A DNA stretch of 6,914 bases from an uncultured Bacteroidales bacterium (GCA_903912795.1 CAIWIS010000763.1:1-6914), one strand, 5' to 3'. Counted from the first letter of the stretch, positions 1-6,066 are shown. Notes: a model not told the origin generated them from the letters alone. A program made the numbers and translations.

Positions 1-238
1 CGATATGACGCAAATTGATTTGCCTTATTCCCAAAAATCAGGTTTAAAAGATGCTTTGGAAGTTTTGAAAAATGTAAAAGGAATTGCCAAAGTTGAATTT
101 GATGTAAAAGACATAGTGAGACATAAACTCGTACAGAGGATTGTGGAGGCATATGAGAAACAAAGTCAATCACAAAACCCTAAAGAGAAACAAGAAAATG
201 AAATTTTTAAACTTAAAAAACAAATAAACTCAAAATAA
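1..238 (+). CDS. PhoH-family ATPase, C-terminal end only (5' end outside window)
   Basis: The reading frame is open from the left edge (codon 2-4 is GAT, Asp), so the ATG at 5 is an internal Met, not a start. The visible residues (D)MTQIDLPYSQKSGL, then DIVRHKLVQRIVEAYE, match the end of PhoH-like P-loop ATPases as I know the family: the conserved TQIDLP...SGL segment followed by the DIVRH...IVxAYE helix. The Walker A and B motifs would lie upstream and are not visible. The last 30 residues or so are a charged, low-complexity Lys/Gln/Glu tail. PhoH proteins are cytoplasmic ATPases, suspected of acting in RNA metabolism, with no settled role. The stop codon is one base before the purC ATG, so the two genes are almost certainly cotranscribed. 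The family call is firm; the exact function is open. Confidence 0.88.
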   Translation, partial: DMTQIDLPYSQKSGLKDALEVLKNVKGIAKVEFDVKDIVRHKLVQRIVEAYEKQSQSQNPKEKQENEIFKLKKQINSK

Positions 239-239
239 T

Positions 240-1187
240 ATGAACGCACTAACAAACACCGATTTCCATTTTGATGGACAGAAAAATGTATACCACGGCA
301 AAGTACGTGATGTGTACACAGTGAAAAACGATTTGCTCGTGATGGTTGCAACCGACCGGATATCAGCATTCGACGTGGTTTTACCAAAAGGAATTCCTTA
401 CAAAGGACAAATGTTGAATCAGATTGCAGCTAAGTTTTTGGATGCAACGGCTGACATTGTTCCAAACTGGAAACTTGCAAGCCCTGATCCAATGGTAACT
501 GTAGGACTTCGTTGCGAAGGATATCCTGTAGAAATGATTGTACGCGGTTATCTTTGCGGAAGTGCATGGAGAACCTACAAAAGTGGCGTGCGCGAAATTT
601 GCGGCGTAAAAATACCTGATGGCATGCGTGAAAACCAACGTTTCCCGCAACCTATCATCACTCCTACTACCAAAGCTGAGTACGGATTGCACGATGAAGA
701 TATTACACGTGAAGAAATTTTGAGCAAAGGTTTGGTTACCGTTCAAGAATATGAAGCATTGGAAAAATATACCATGGCATTGTTTATACGTGGCACTGAA
801 ATGGCAGCAGCTCGTGGTTTGATTCTCGTAGATACCAAATATGAATTCGGACGCCGCGATGGTAAAATCTATCTGATTGACGAAATTCATACGCCGGATT
901 CTTCGCGTTACTTCTACGCTGAAACCTATCAGGAACTTTTTGATAAAGGCGAGGCGCAAAAACAACTTTCGAAAGAGTTTGTACGCGAGTGGCTTATGGA
1001 AAATGGTTTTCAGGGCAAGGAAGGTCAGAAAGTACCTGAAATGACACCCGAAATTGTAGCCGGCATCAGTGAACGTTATATCGAATTGTTCGAAAATATT
1101 TCGGGTGAAAACTTTGATAGAGCCGATGTAAGTAACATTACAGCCCGTATCGAAAAAAATATTACTGAATATTTAAAAACAGTTTAA
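240..1187 (+). CDS. purC: Phosphoribosylaminoimidazole-succinocarboxamide synthase (SAICAR synthetase)
   Basis: PurC joins CAIR and aspartate using ATP to give SAICAR in de novo purine synthesis in the cytoplasm. The 315-residue protein shows the family landmarks in order: GKVRDVY (20-26) at the nucleotide-binding N-terminus, DRISAFD (39-45), the first signature PVEMIVRGYLCGSAW (96-110), the second signature LVDTKYEFG (196-204), and IDEIHTPDSSRY (213-224), which supplies acidic and substrate-binding residues. The length fits the longer PurC class of about 300 residues rather than the roughly 240-residue class of Escherichia coli. The ATG follows the phoH stop by one base and has no Shine-Dalgarno sequence, which is normal in Bacteroidota. 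No internal promoter is evident, so expression probably follows the upstream gene. The frame looks intact. Confidence 0.97.
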   Translation: MNALTNTDFHFDGQKNVYHGKVRDVYTVKNDLLVMVATDRISAFDVVLPKGIPYKGQMLNQIAAKFLDATADIVPNWKLASPDPMVTVGLRCEGYPVEMIVRGYLCGSAWRTYKSGVREICGVKIPDGMRENQRFPQPIITPTTKAEYGLHDEDITREEILSKGLVTVQEYEALEKYTMALFIRGTEMAAARGLILVDTKYEFGRRDGKIYLIDEIHTPDSSRYFYAETYQELFDKGEAQKQLSKEFVREWLMENGFQGKEGQKVPEMTPEIVAGISERYIELFENISGENFDRADVSNITARIEKNITEYLKTV

Positions 1188-1188
1188 C

Positions 1189-1230
1189 TAATTGTAATCG
1201 GACAATTTGCTGATATACAATTACTTTAAT
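1189..1230 (+). terminator. Possible weak terminator or hairpin after purC
   Basis: TAATTGTA (1189-1196) and TACAATTA (1216-1223) form a perfect 8-bp inverted repeat with a 19-base spacer, followed by a T-rich run (CTTTAATATTTT). It begins just after the purC stop. The stem is all A/T but for one G-C pair and the loop is long, so this is only a candidate. Nothing stronger separates purC from the tRNA promoter. Confidence 0.25.
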
Positions 1231-1281
1231 ATTTTCAAATAAAATGGTATTTGGTTATTGTATAAATAGTCTCTGATTATG

Positions 1282-1312
1282 CTTGTAAGTTCAAGAAAAA
1301 GCATTATCTTTG
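1282..1312 (+). promoter_or_regulatory. Bacteroidota-type promoter for tRNA-Ser
   Basis: TATCTTTG at 1305-1312 matches the -7 consensus TAnnTTTG exactly, and CTTG at 1282-1285 sits 19 bases upstream where the TTTG-like -33 element is expected. Transcription would begin near 1319, leaving a 5' leader of roughly 20 bases before the mature tRNA. The same 8-base -7 element recurs upstream of cysK and, on the minus strand, of ygiQ. Confidence 0.75.
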
Positions 1313-1340
1313 CAGCGCCTTTGAAGAAAAGACGATCCCT

Positions 1341-1425
1341 GGAGAGATGGCAGAGTGATCGATTGCAGCGGTCTTGAAAACCGCCGTACTGCAAGGTACC
1401 GGGGGTTTGAATCCCTCTCTCTCCG
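1341..1425 (+). tRNA. tRNA-Ser(UGA)
   Basis: The 85-base gene folds as a class II cloverleaf. The acceptor stem is 1341-1347 with 1418-1424 and the discriminator base is G1425. The D stem is 1350-1352 with 1364-1366. The anticodon stem is 1368-1372 with 1380-1384, with loop CTTGAAA and anticodon TGA at 1375-1377. The long variable arm (1386-1390 with 1395-1399) closes on a GCAA tetraloop. The T stem is 1401-1405 with 1413-1417. Anticodon UGA, the long variable arm and G73 all identify serine. The 3' CCA is not encoded (GCATT follows the acceptor stem), so it must be added by nucleotidyltransferase. The D loop has A instead of G at position 19, and the T loop has T instead of C at position 56, preserving a Watson-Crick tertiary pair. 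Confidence 0.97.
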
Positions 1426-1456
1426 CATTAAATGCTGATTATCAGCACATTGCATT
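1425..1456. repeat. Small overlapping palindromes in the tRNA-Ser 3' trailer
   Basis: GCATT-A-AATGC (1425-1435) overlaps the tRNA discriminator base. It is followed by TGCTGA-TTA-TCAGCA (1433-1447), a perfect 6+3+6 inverted repeat, and another GCATT at 1452-1456. The hairpins could form in the precursor's 3' trailer, or mark a recombination site next to the tRNA. There is no integrase in the window to support the latter. Confidence 0.4.
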
Positions 1457-1462
1457 CAATAA

Positions 1463-1507
1463 GGACTAAATAAGGGACTAATAAACTTATTTAGTCCCTA
1501 TTTTTTT
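1463..1507 (+). terminator. Intrinsic terminator of the tRNA-Ser transcript
   Basis: GGACTAAATAAG (1463-1474) pairs perfectly over 12 bp with CTTATTTAGTCC (1486-1497), enclosing an 11-base loop, and CTA then seven Ts follow (1501-1507). A second left arm, GGGACTAA (1474-1481), lies in the loop and can instead pair with TTAGTCCC (1491-1498). The T tract serves plus-strand transcription. The same hairpin lies downstream of the minus-strand ygiQ stop but lacks a good T run on that side (TTATTG), so its effect on ygiQ is less certain. Confidence 0.88.
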
Positions 1508-1519
1508 GTTCTAACTAAA

Positions 1520-1561
1520 CCAAATAGTTTTCAGTAGTTGGTTCTATCTGCCAAATAGTTT
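1520..1561. repeat. 11-bp direct repeat spanning the ygiQ stop codon
   Basis: CCAAATAGTTT occurs at 1520-1530 and again at 1551-1561, a 31-base period. The second copy encodes the last residues of the minus-strand YgiQ protein; the first lies just past its stop. This looks like a decayed short tandem duplication of the gene's 3' end. Confidence 0.5.
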
Positions 1562-3367
1562 ACTTTGTAAATCGCCTCTTTTCATTTTTTGCAAATCCCT
1601 TATAATTGCTCCTTTATATTCTTGTTTGTACCAAAAAAAGAATTTACGTTGTTCTAGCTTTTCGTTTTTACTTTTGGCTGTATACATGGGTTCTAAGGTG
1701 TAAGGATGATAGCCCGAATAATAAATTTCGGTGGCTAAAGTCATAGGAGTTGGTGTAAAATCCTGAACTTGCTCCAGCTTGAAATCCATTTTCTTAGTCA
1801 AAACTGCCAATTCGGCCATATCTTCGTTTTTGCAACCTGGATGACTCGATATAAAATAAGGAATCAGTTGTTGATTTAGCCCGGCTTCGCGGTTTATTTG
1901 CTCAAACTGCTCTTTGAATTTTGCAAAATAACTAAACGATGGTTTGCGCATCGTATATAACACTTTATCGGAAGTATGCTCGGGTGCAATTTTCAAACGA
2001 CCTGATACATGTTTGATAATCAGCTCTTTAATATATTCGGAATGGCTTTTATTTGCCTCTTCGCTTTTGGTATCGCTCAACAATAAATCGTACCTCACTC
2101 CGCTCCCAACGAATGATTTTTTAATGCCTGGCATTTTATCCACCGAACGATAAATATCGATTAGCCGACTGTGATTTGTATCCAAATTAAAACATACTTT
2201 GGGGTGAATGCACGAAGGTTTTTTGCATTTCCGGCAAATGTCCATATCAATTCCTTTGAGTCCGTACATATTGGCCGAAGGACCACCTAAATCGCTTATA
2301 TATCCTTTGAAATCTGGCATTTCGGTTACTTTCTTCACCTCATTCAGAATTGATTCCTTTGAGCGCGACACAATGTGCTTGCCCTGATGTGCCGAAATGG
2401 TACAAAAAGCACAACCGCCAAAACAGCCACGATGCAAATTTACCGAAAACTTTATCATTTCGAATGCCGGAATGGTTTTACCTTTGTATTTTGGGTGTGG
2501 CAAACGGGTATATGGCAAATCAAAAGAGGCATCCAATTCGGCTTCCGAAAGCGGTTCGTATGGCGGATTAACCACTACCCAACGATTGCCTGTTTTTTGC
2601 AACAAGCGGTCGGCTTCAATGCGGTTACTTTCTATTTCAATATGCTTAAAATTAGAAGAATAGAGTTTTTTATCTACCAAACAAGTTTCGTGCGAAACAA
2701 GTGTTTTATCAATAAATTTGGATGTTGGAATTTCTTTTGCCAAAAAAGAAGTTTGCGGAATATCCATCATTTCCTTGATAGTTTCACCGTTTTTAATGCG
2801 TGTAACCAGTTCGCGTATCGGTTTTTCGCCATTGCCATAAATCAAAATATCCGCTTTAGAATCAACTAATATGCTTGGCATCAGTTTATCTGACCAATAA
2901 TCGTAATGCGTAAACCTGCGGAGCGAGGCTTCAATACCACCAATTACAATAGGAACTTCGGGATATAGTTTTCTGATAATATTACAGTAAGTAATAGTTG
3001 CATAATCAGGACGCATATTGGGTTTGCCATCAGGCGAATAGGCATCGTCGGAGCGCAGCCGTTTGTTGGCCGTGTAATGATTAACCATAGAATCCATATT
3101 TCCGCCCGAAACGGCAAAAAACATACGTGGTCGTCCCATTTTCTTGAAATCGCGCAGGTCATCGCGCCAGTTAGGCTGTGGCACAATGGCTACACGCAGT
3201 CCTTCTGCTTCAAGAATTCGCCCAATAACAGCTGCACCAAAAGCAGGATGGTCGATGTAGGCATCGCCTGTGAAAAACACTACATCCACTTCATCCCAAC
3301 TGCGCAGTTCGAGTTCTTTTTTTGTTGTAGGTAAAAAATCGGTTAGTTGATATATTTTGTTTATCAT
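1544..3367 (-). CDS. ygiQ: YgiQ-family radical SAM protein (UPF0313)
   Basis: This 607-residue protein belongs to the YgiQ family of radical SAM proteins, whose reaction is not known to me. The N-terminal 300 residues are the family-specific region (FFTGDAYIDHPAFGAAVIGR at 31-50, VIGGIEASLRRF at 141-152). The radical SAM core starts near 308 with CFGGCAFC, whose Cys315, Cys319 and Cys322 (Cx3Cx2C) should bind the [4Fe-4S] cluster. A second cysteine group follows at 378, 381, 386 and 392. GSGVRYDLL (421-429) and RLKIAPEHTSDKVL (457-470) are further conserved core segments. It is shorter than E. coli YgiQ (over 700 residues) and lacks a long C-terminal extension. The ATG at 3367 has no Shine-Dalgarno sequence, but it fits the N-terminal family sequence and a promoter about 80 bases upstream. 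It is probably monocistronic, divergent from cysK. Confidence 0.93.
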   Translation of the reverse strand: MINKIYQLTDFLPTTKKELELRSWDEVDVVFFTGDAYIDHPAFGAAVIGRILEAEGLRVAIVPQPNWRDDLRDFKKMGRPRMFFAVSGGNMDSMVNHYTANKRLRSDDAYSPDGKPNMRPDYATITYCNIIRKLYPEVPIVIGGIEASLRRFTHYDYWSDKLMPSILVDSKADILIYGNGEKPIRELVTRIKNGETIKEMMDIPQTSFLAKEIPTSKFIDKTLVSHETCLVDKKLYSSNFKHIEIESNRIEADRLLQKTGNRWVVVNPPYEPLSEAELDASFDLPYTRLPHPKYKGKTIPAFEMIKFSVNLHRGCFGGCAFCTISAHQGKHIVSRSKESILNEVKKVTEMPDFKGYISDLGGPSANMYGLKGIDMDICRKCKKPSCIHPKVCFNLDTNHSRLIDIYRSVDKMPGIKKSFVGSGVRYDLLLSDTKSEEANKSHSEYIKELIIKHVSGRLKIAPEHTSDKVLYTMRKPSFSYFAKFKEQFEQINREAGLNQQLIPYFISSHPGCKNEDMAELAVLTKKMDFKLEQVQDFTPTPMTLATEIYYSGYHPYTLEPMYTAKSKNEKLEQRKFFFWYKQEYKGAIIRDLQKMKRGDLQSKLFGR

Positions 3368-3370
3368 AAT

Positions 3371-3395
3371 AATTCACATAATTCAATATAATTCA
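3371..3395. repeat. Three phased AATTCA repeats in the ygiQ leader
   Basis: AATTCA occurs at 3371, 3380 and 3390, spaced 9 and 10 bases, within copies of ATAATTCA (TGAATTAT on the ygiQ strand). One inverted copy, TGAATTAT on the plus strand, lies at 3433-3440. The array sits directly in front of the ygiQ start, inside its presumed 5' untranslated leader. It may be simple A/T-rich repetition or a phased protein site. Confidence 0.4.
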
Positions 3396-3404
3396 GAGTA
3401 ATAC

Positions 3405-3431
3405 AAATTGATACCTATAAAATATCAATTT
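3405..3431. repeat. 9-bp perfect inverted repeat in the ygiQ leader
   Basis: AAATTGATA (3405-3413) and TATCAATTT (3423-3431) are perfect reverse complements separated by 9 bases. They lie between the minus-strand promoter (-7 element at 3445-3452) and the ygiQ ATG, so they could act as a leader hairpin or as an operator just downstream of the transcription start. The stem has only two G-C pairs, so a protein-binding site is at least as likely as a stable RNA hairpin. Confidence 0.45.
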
Positions 3432-3444
3432 ATGAATTATTTAA

Positions 3445-3475
3445 CAAAGATACTGATAAATAAGTTCTTAAGAAA
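3445..3475 (-). promoter_or_regulatory. ygiQ: Bacteroidota-type promoter for ygiQ
   Basis: Read on the minus strand, TATCTTTG (3452-3445) is an exact -7 element, and TTTC (3475-3472) lies 19 bases upstream, one mismatch from TTTG. Transcription would begin near 3438, giving a leader of about 70 bases that contains both leader repeats. Confidence 0.65.
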
Positions 3476-3503
3476 TAGTGATTTGTTAGTAAAACAAGCC
3501 ACC

Positions 3504-3530
3504 TACCATAAATATGGTATATAAAATACC
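3504..3530. promoter_or_regulatory. Candidate operator upstream of the cysK promoter
   Basis: TACCATA-AA-TATGGTA (3504-3519) is a perfect 7+2+7 palindrome. Its right half also forms GGTAT-ATAAA-ATACC (3516-3530), so three half-sites lie in a row. The group ends 12 bases before the cysK -33 element, where an activator would bind, and behind the ygiQ promoter. Which regulator might bind is unknown. Two-fold symmetry suggests a dimeric DNA-binding protein; the assignment is inference. Confidence 0.45.
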
Positions 3531-3541
3531 CCATGATTGCG

Positions 3542-3573
3542 ATTGTAGATGATTTTTCAGCGCTTTATCTTTG
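3542..3573 (+). promoter_or_regulatory. Bacteroidota-type promoter for cysK-metY
   Basis: TATCTTTG at 3566-3573 matches the -7 consensus exactly, and ATTG at 3542-3545 lies 20 bases upstream as the -33 element. Transcription would start near 3580, leaving a 50-base, A-rich leader before the cysK ATG. I see no SAM-riboswitch-like or other conserved leader structure there. Confidence 0.75.
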
Positions 3574-3632
3574 CATTATCAAAATCAATAACACAAAACT
3601 ATCAAATATTACATACTTAAAAAAATTATAAT

Positions 3633-4580
3633 ATGGCACAGATTGCAAAAAACGTAAACGAACTTATTGGTAAAACGCCTTTAGTTCAATTATCAAATTA
3701 CAGTATCAATAAAGGTGTTGCAGCCAATTTGATTGTAAAATTAGAATTATTTAATCCTGCTGGTTGCGTTAAAGAACGAATTGCGTTAGCTATGATTGAA
3801 GATGCTGAAGCAGCAGGTATTTTGAAACCGGGTGTTGAAATTATTGAACCTACAAGTGGAAACACAGGTATTGGATTAGCAATGGTATCGGCAGTAAAAG
3901 GCTATAAATTAACGCTTGCCATGCCCGAAACCATGAGTATTGAACGACGTAATTTATTAAAAGCATTTGGAGCAAACTTGGTACTTACACCAGGCGCATT
4001 AGGAATGAAAGGTGCCATTGCTAAGGCACAGGAATTGCACGAAGCAAATCCAAACTCATTTTTACCACAACAATTTGAGAATCCATCGAACCCAAAAGTA
4101 CATTATAAAACTACTGGTCCCGAAATTTGGAACGATACAGATGGTAAAGTAGATATTTTTGTTGCAGGAGTGGGTACAGGTGGTACAGTAGCTGGTGTTG
4201 GGAAATTTTTAAAAGAAAGGAATCCGAACATTCAAATTATTGCAGTTGAACCTGCTGACTCTCCTGTACTATCGGGTGGAGCTCCTGGTCCTCACAAAAT
4301 TCAAGGTATTGGCGCTGGTTTTATTCCTAAAAATTACGATGCATCTGTAGTAGATGAAGTAATTAAAGTTTCGAATGATCAGGCCATTTTAACTGCTCGT
4401 GAGTTAGCTAAGCAAGAAGGGCTTTTAGTAGGAATATCATGTGGAGCAGCAACTTACGGTGCAACTCAAATTGCACTTCGTCCCGAAAATAAAGGTAAAA
4501 ACATCGTAGTTTTATTACCCGATACTGGCGAACGTTATTTATCGACCTTACTTTATGCTTTTGATGAATACCCTCTTTAA
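3633..4580 (+). CDS. cysK: Cysteine synthase A (O-acetylserine sulfhydrylase), PLP-dependent
   Basis: CysK makes cysteine from O-acetylserine and sulfide in the cytoplasm. The 315-residue length is typical. Landmarks in order: IGKTPLV (12-18); the PLP-lysine segment NPAGCVKER (41-49), with Lys47 as the Schiff-base lysine; the substrate loop TSGNTG (74-79); the PLP phosphate loop GTGGT (181-185); HKIQGIGAGFIP (221-232); GISCGAA (267-273); and PDTGERYLST (296-305). The usual Ser before VK is Cys45 here, Asp is replaced by Glu48, and the usual GISSGAA reads GISCGAA, so two positions that are commonly Ser are Cys. The C-terminus DEYPL fits cysteine synthases better than cystathionine beta-synthases, although beta-replacement enzymes of this fold overlap in activity. 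The ATG lies behind a recognisable promoter with no Shine-Dalgarno sequence. metY follows after 35 bases. Confidence 0.93.
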   Translation: MAQIAKNVNELIGKTPLVQLSNYSINKGVAANLIVKLELFNPAGCVKERIALAMIEDAEAAGILKPGVEIIEPTSGNTGIGLAMVSAVKGYKLTLAMPETMSIERRNLLKAFGANLVLTPGALGMKGAIAKAQELHEANPNSFLPQQFENPSNPKVHYKTTGPEIWNDTDGKVDIFVAGVGTGGTVAGVGKFLKERNPNIQIIAVEPADSPVLSGGAPGPHKIQGIGAGFIPKNYDASVVDEVIKVSNDQAILTARELAKQEGLLVGISCGAATYGATQIALRPENKGKNIVVLLPDTGERYLSTLLYAFDEYPL

Positions 4581-4603
4581 TTAACAATTTAGAATTAACA
4601 ATT
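4579..4603. repeat. 11-bp direct repeat between cysK and metY
   Basis: AATTAACAATT occurs at 4579-4589 and 4593-4603, a 14-base period, filling most of the short cysK-metY gap. No promoter-like TAnnTTTG or terminator is present, supporting cotranscription. Repeats of this A/T-rich kind are common between Bacteroidota genes, so no function is claimed. Confidence 0.5.
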
Positions 4604-4615
4604 AATAATCAAGAT

Positions 4616-5911
4616 ATGTCACTAAAATTTGAAACTTTACAAGTACATGCTGGTCAAGTAGTTGACGGAACAACAAAAGCACGTGCAGTACCTATTTACC
4701 AAACTAGTTCGTATGTTTTTGATGATGCAGCCGATGGTGCTGATCTATTTGCCCTTCGCAAATTCGGGAATATCTATACTCGATTGATGAACCCTACAAC
4801 CGATGTTTTCGAAAAACGTATTGCTGCGCTCGAAGGCGGTGTAACTGCTTTGGCAACTTCGTCGGGACAATCGGCTCAATTTTTAGCACTCAATAATATT
4901 TTACAAGCTGGCGATAATTTTGTATCTACTTCGCATTTATATGGCGGAACGTACAATCAGTTTAAAAACCAATTTAAACGCTTGGGTGTTGAAGTGAAAT
5001 TCACTGTCGACGATAAACCGGAAACTTTCGAAGCATTGATCGATGATAGCACAAAAGCCATTTATTTGGAAACCATTGGAAACCCTGATTTAAATATCCC
5101 TGATTTTGAGGCTATTGCAGCTGTAGCCGACAAACATGGTATTCCACTTATTGTGGATAATACGTTTGGTGCAGGTGGTGCAATTTTCCGTCCTATTGAG
5201 CATGGAGCAAGTGTAGTTGTTGAATCGGCTACAAAGTGGATAGGCGGACATGGAACATCGTTAGGTGGAGTTATTGTGGATAGTGGTAAATTCAACTGGG
5301 GCAATGGTAAATTCCCTGCATTTACTGAACCTTCGGATAGTTATCATGGATTGATATTTTGGGATGTGTTTGGAACTAATGGACCTTTCGGCAATATTGC
5401 GTTCAATATACGTGCTCGTGTTGAAGGACTTCGCGACTGGGGTAATGCAATTAGTCCTTTCAATTCGTTTATGCTGTTACAAGGCTTAGAAACATTGTCA
5501 TTGCGCGTAGAGCGTCATGTTCAAAACGCTTTGGAATTAGCAATTTGGCTTGAAAATCATCCAGCGGTGGAATATGTAAATTATCCAGGATTGAAAAGCA
5601 GTCCGTACCATGATTTGGCTAACAAATACTTAAAACGTGGTTATGGTGGTGTACTTTCGTTCAAACTTAAAGGCGATGCTGAAAAAGCGGACAAACTGAT
5701 TGATAGTCTGAAACTTATCAGCCACTTAGCCAATGTGGGCGATGCAAAATCATTGATAATTCACCCTGCAGCTACAACTCACGAACAATTGTCGCCCGAG
5801 GATAAAATTTCGGCTGGTGTTTTCCCAGGATTATTGCGAATTTCGGTTGGTATTGAGCACATTGCCGATATTAAAGCCGACTTGGAACAGGGTTTTGAAT
5901 CGATAAAATGA
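4616..5911 (+). CDS. metY: O-acetylhomoserine sulfhydrylase (O-acetylhomoserine aminocarboxypropyltransferase)
   Basis: MetY condenses O-acetylhomoserine with sulfide to give homocysteine and acetate (direct sulfhydrylation), a PLP-dependent cytoplasmic reaction of the Cys/Met metabolism family. The 431-residue length is typical of MetY and longer than MetB or MetC (about 380-400). Visible landmarks: FETLQVHAGQ (5-14); VPIYQTSSYVF (25-35); YTRLMNPT (54-61), with the PLP-contacting Tyr and Arg; SSGQSA (82-87); YGGTYN (109-114); VDNTFG (180-185), with Asp181 facing the PLP ring; and SATKWIGGHGTS (204-215), with Lys207 as the Schiff-base residue. The MetY-type insert follows at about 225-265. 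The ATG at 4616 has no Shine-Dalgarno sequence. Downstream of cysK in the same operon, it lets the cell route sulfide to either cysteine or homocysteine. Confidence 0.95.
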   Translation: MSLKFETLQVHAGQVVDGTTKARAVPIYQTSSYVFDDAADGADLFALRKFGNIYTRLMNPTTDVFEKRIAALEGGVTALATSSGQSAQFLALNNILQAGDNFVSTSHLYGGTYNQFKNQFKRLGVEVKFTVDDKPETFEALIDDSTKAIYLETIGNPDLNIPDFEAIAAVADKHGIPLIVDNTFGAGGAIFRPIEHGASVVVESATKWIGGHGTSLGGVIVDSGKFNWGNGKFPAFTEPSDSYHGLIFWDVFGTNGPFGNIAFNIRARVEGLRDWGNAISPFNSFMLLQGLETLSLRVERHVQNALELAIWLENHPAVEYVNYPGLKSSPYHDLANKYLKRGYGGVLSFKLKGDAEKADKLIDSLKLISHLANVGDAKSLIIHPAATTHEQLSPEDKISAGVFPGLLRISVGIEHIADIKADLEQGFESIK

Positions 5912-6055
5912 TTTTTGAACACTAGTATATTAAAAGAAAAAATGAACGCAAAATACGCAAATAACCGCAAATTCAGTATATTCACAAACTATTCAAGTAT
6001 AGATTATGATATAAATATTATTTGTGAAAATTTGCGTTCAAAAACTCTTTTAATA
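5912..6055. repeat. Nested inverted-repeat element between metY and metH
   Basis: Arms at 5928-5952 and 6031-6055 match as reverse complements over 20 of 25 positions: TATTAAAAGA pairs with TCTTTTAATA, and TGAACGCAAA with TTTGCGTTCA. Inside, CGCAAATT (5966-5973) and TTCACAAA (5981-5988) pair with the contiguous TTTGTGAAAATTTGCG (6021-6036), leaving a 7-base bulge. TTTTTGAAC (5912-5920) can also pair with GTTCAAAAA (6036-6044). The left side carries three GCAAA units at 5948, 5957 and 5967. Lying between convergent genes, it could serve as a bidirectional terminator, or be the remnant of a small non-coding mobile repeat. There is no ORF in it. Confidence 0.7.
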
Positions 6056-6066
6056 CAAACTCTTTA

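Noticed and set aside
5..7. ATG as the start of a small 77-residue gene
   Set aside because: The frame is open through the left edge, and the residues on both sides of this Met match the interior of PhoH proteins, so the gene is cut by the window.
381..965. 194-residue open frame on the minus strand opposite purC
   Set aside because: It lies wholly inside purC, whose motifs are intact, and its Cys- and Phe-rich translation resembles no family. It is an antisense shadow.
2375..2869. 164-residue open frame on the plus strand inside ygiQ
   Set aside because: It overlaps the radical SAM region of ygiQ in antisense. It has no promoter of its own and an unnatural composition.
3574..3632. SAM or other sulfur-related riboswitch in the cysK leader
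   Set aside because: The leader is only about 50 bases, A-rich and without paired helices of the needed size.
4581..4615. Separate promoter for metY
   Set aside because: No TAnnTTTG element occurs in the 35-base gap, which is filled by an A/T direct repeat.
5943..5971. CRISPR-like short tandem repeat (GCAAA units)
   Set aside because: The units are 9-10 bases apart with no spacers of CRISPR size, and they form part of the inverted-repeat element.
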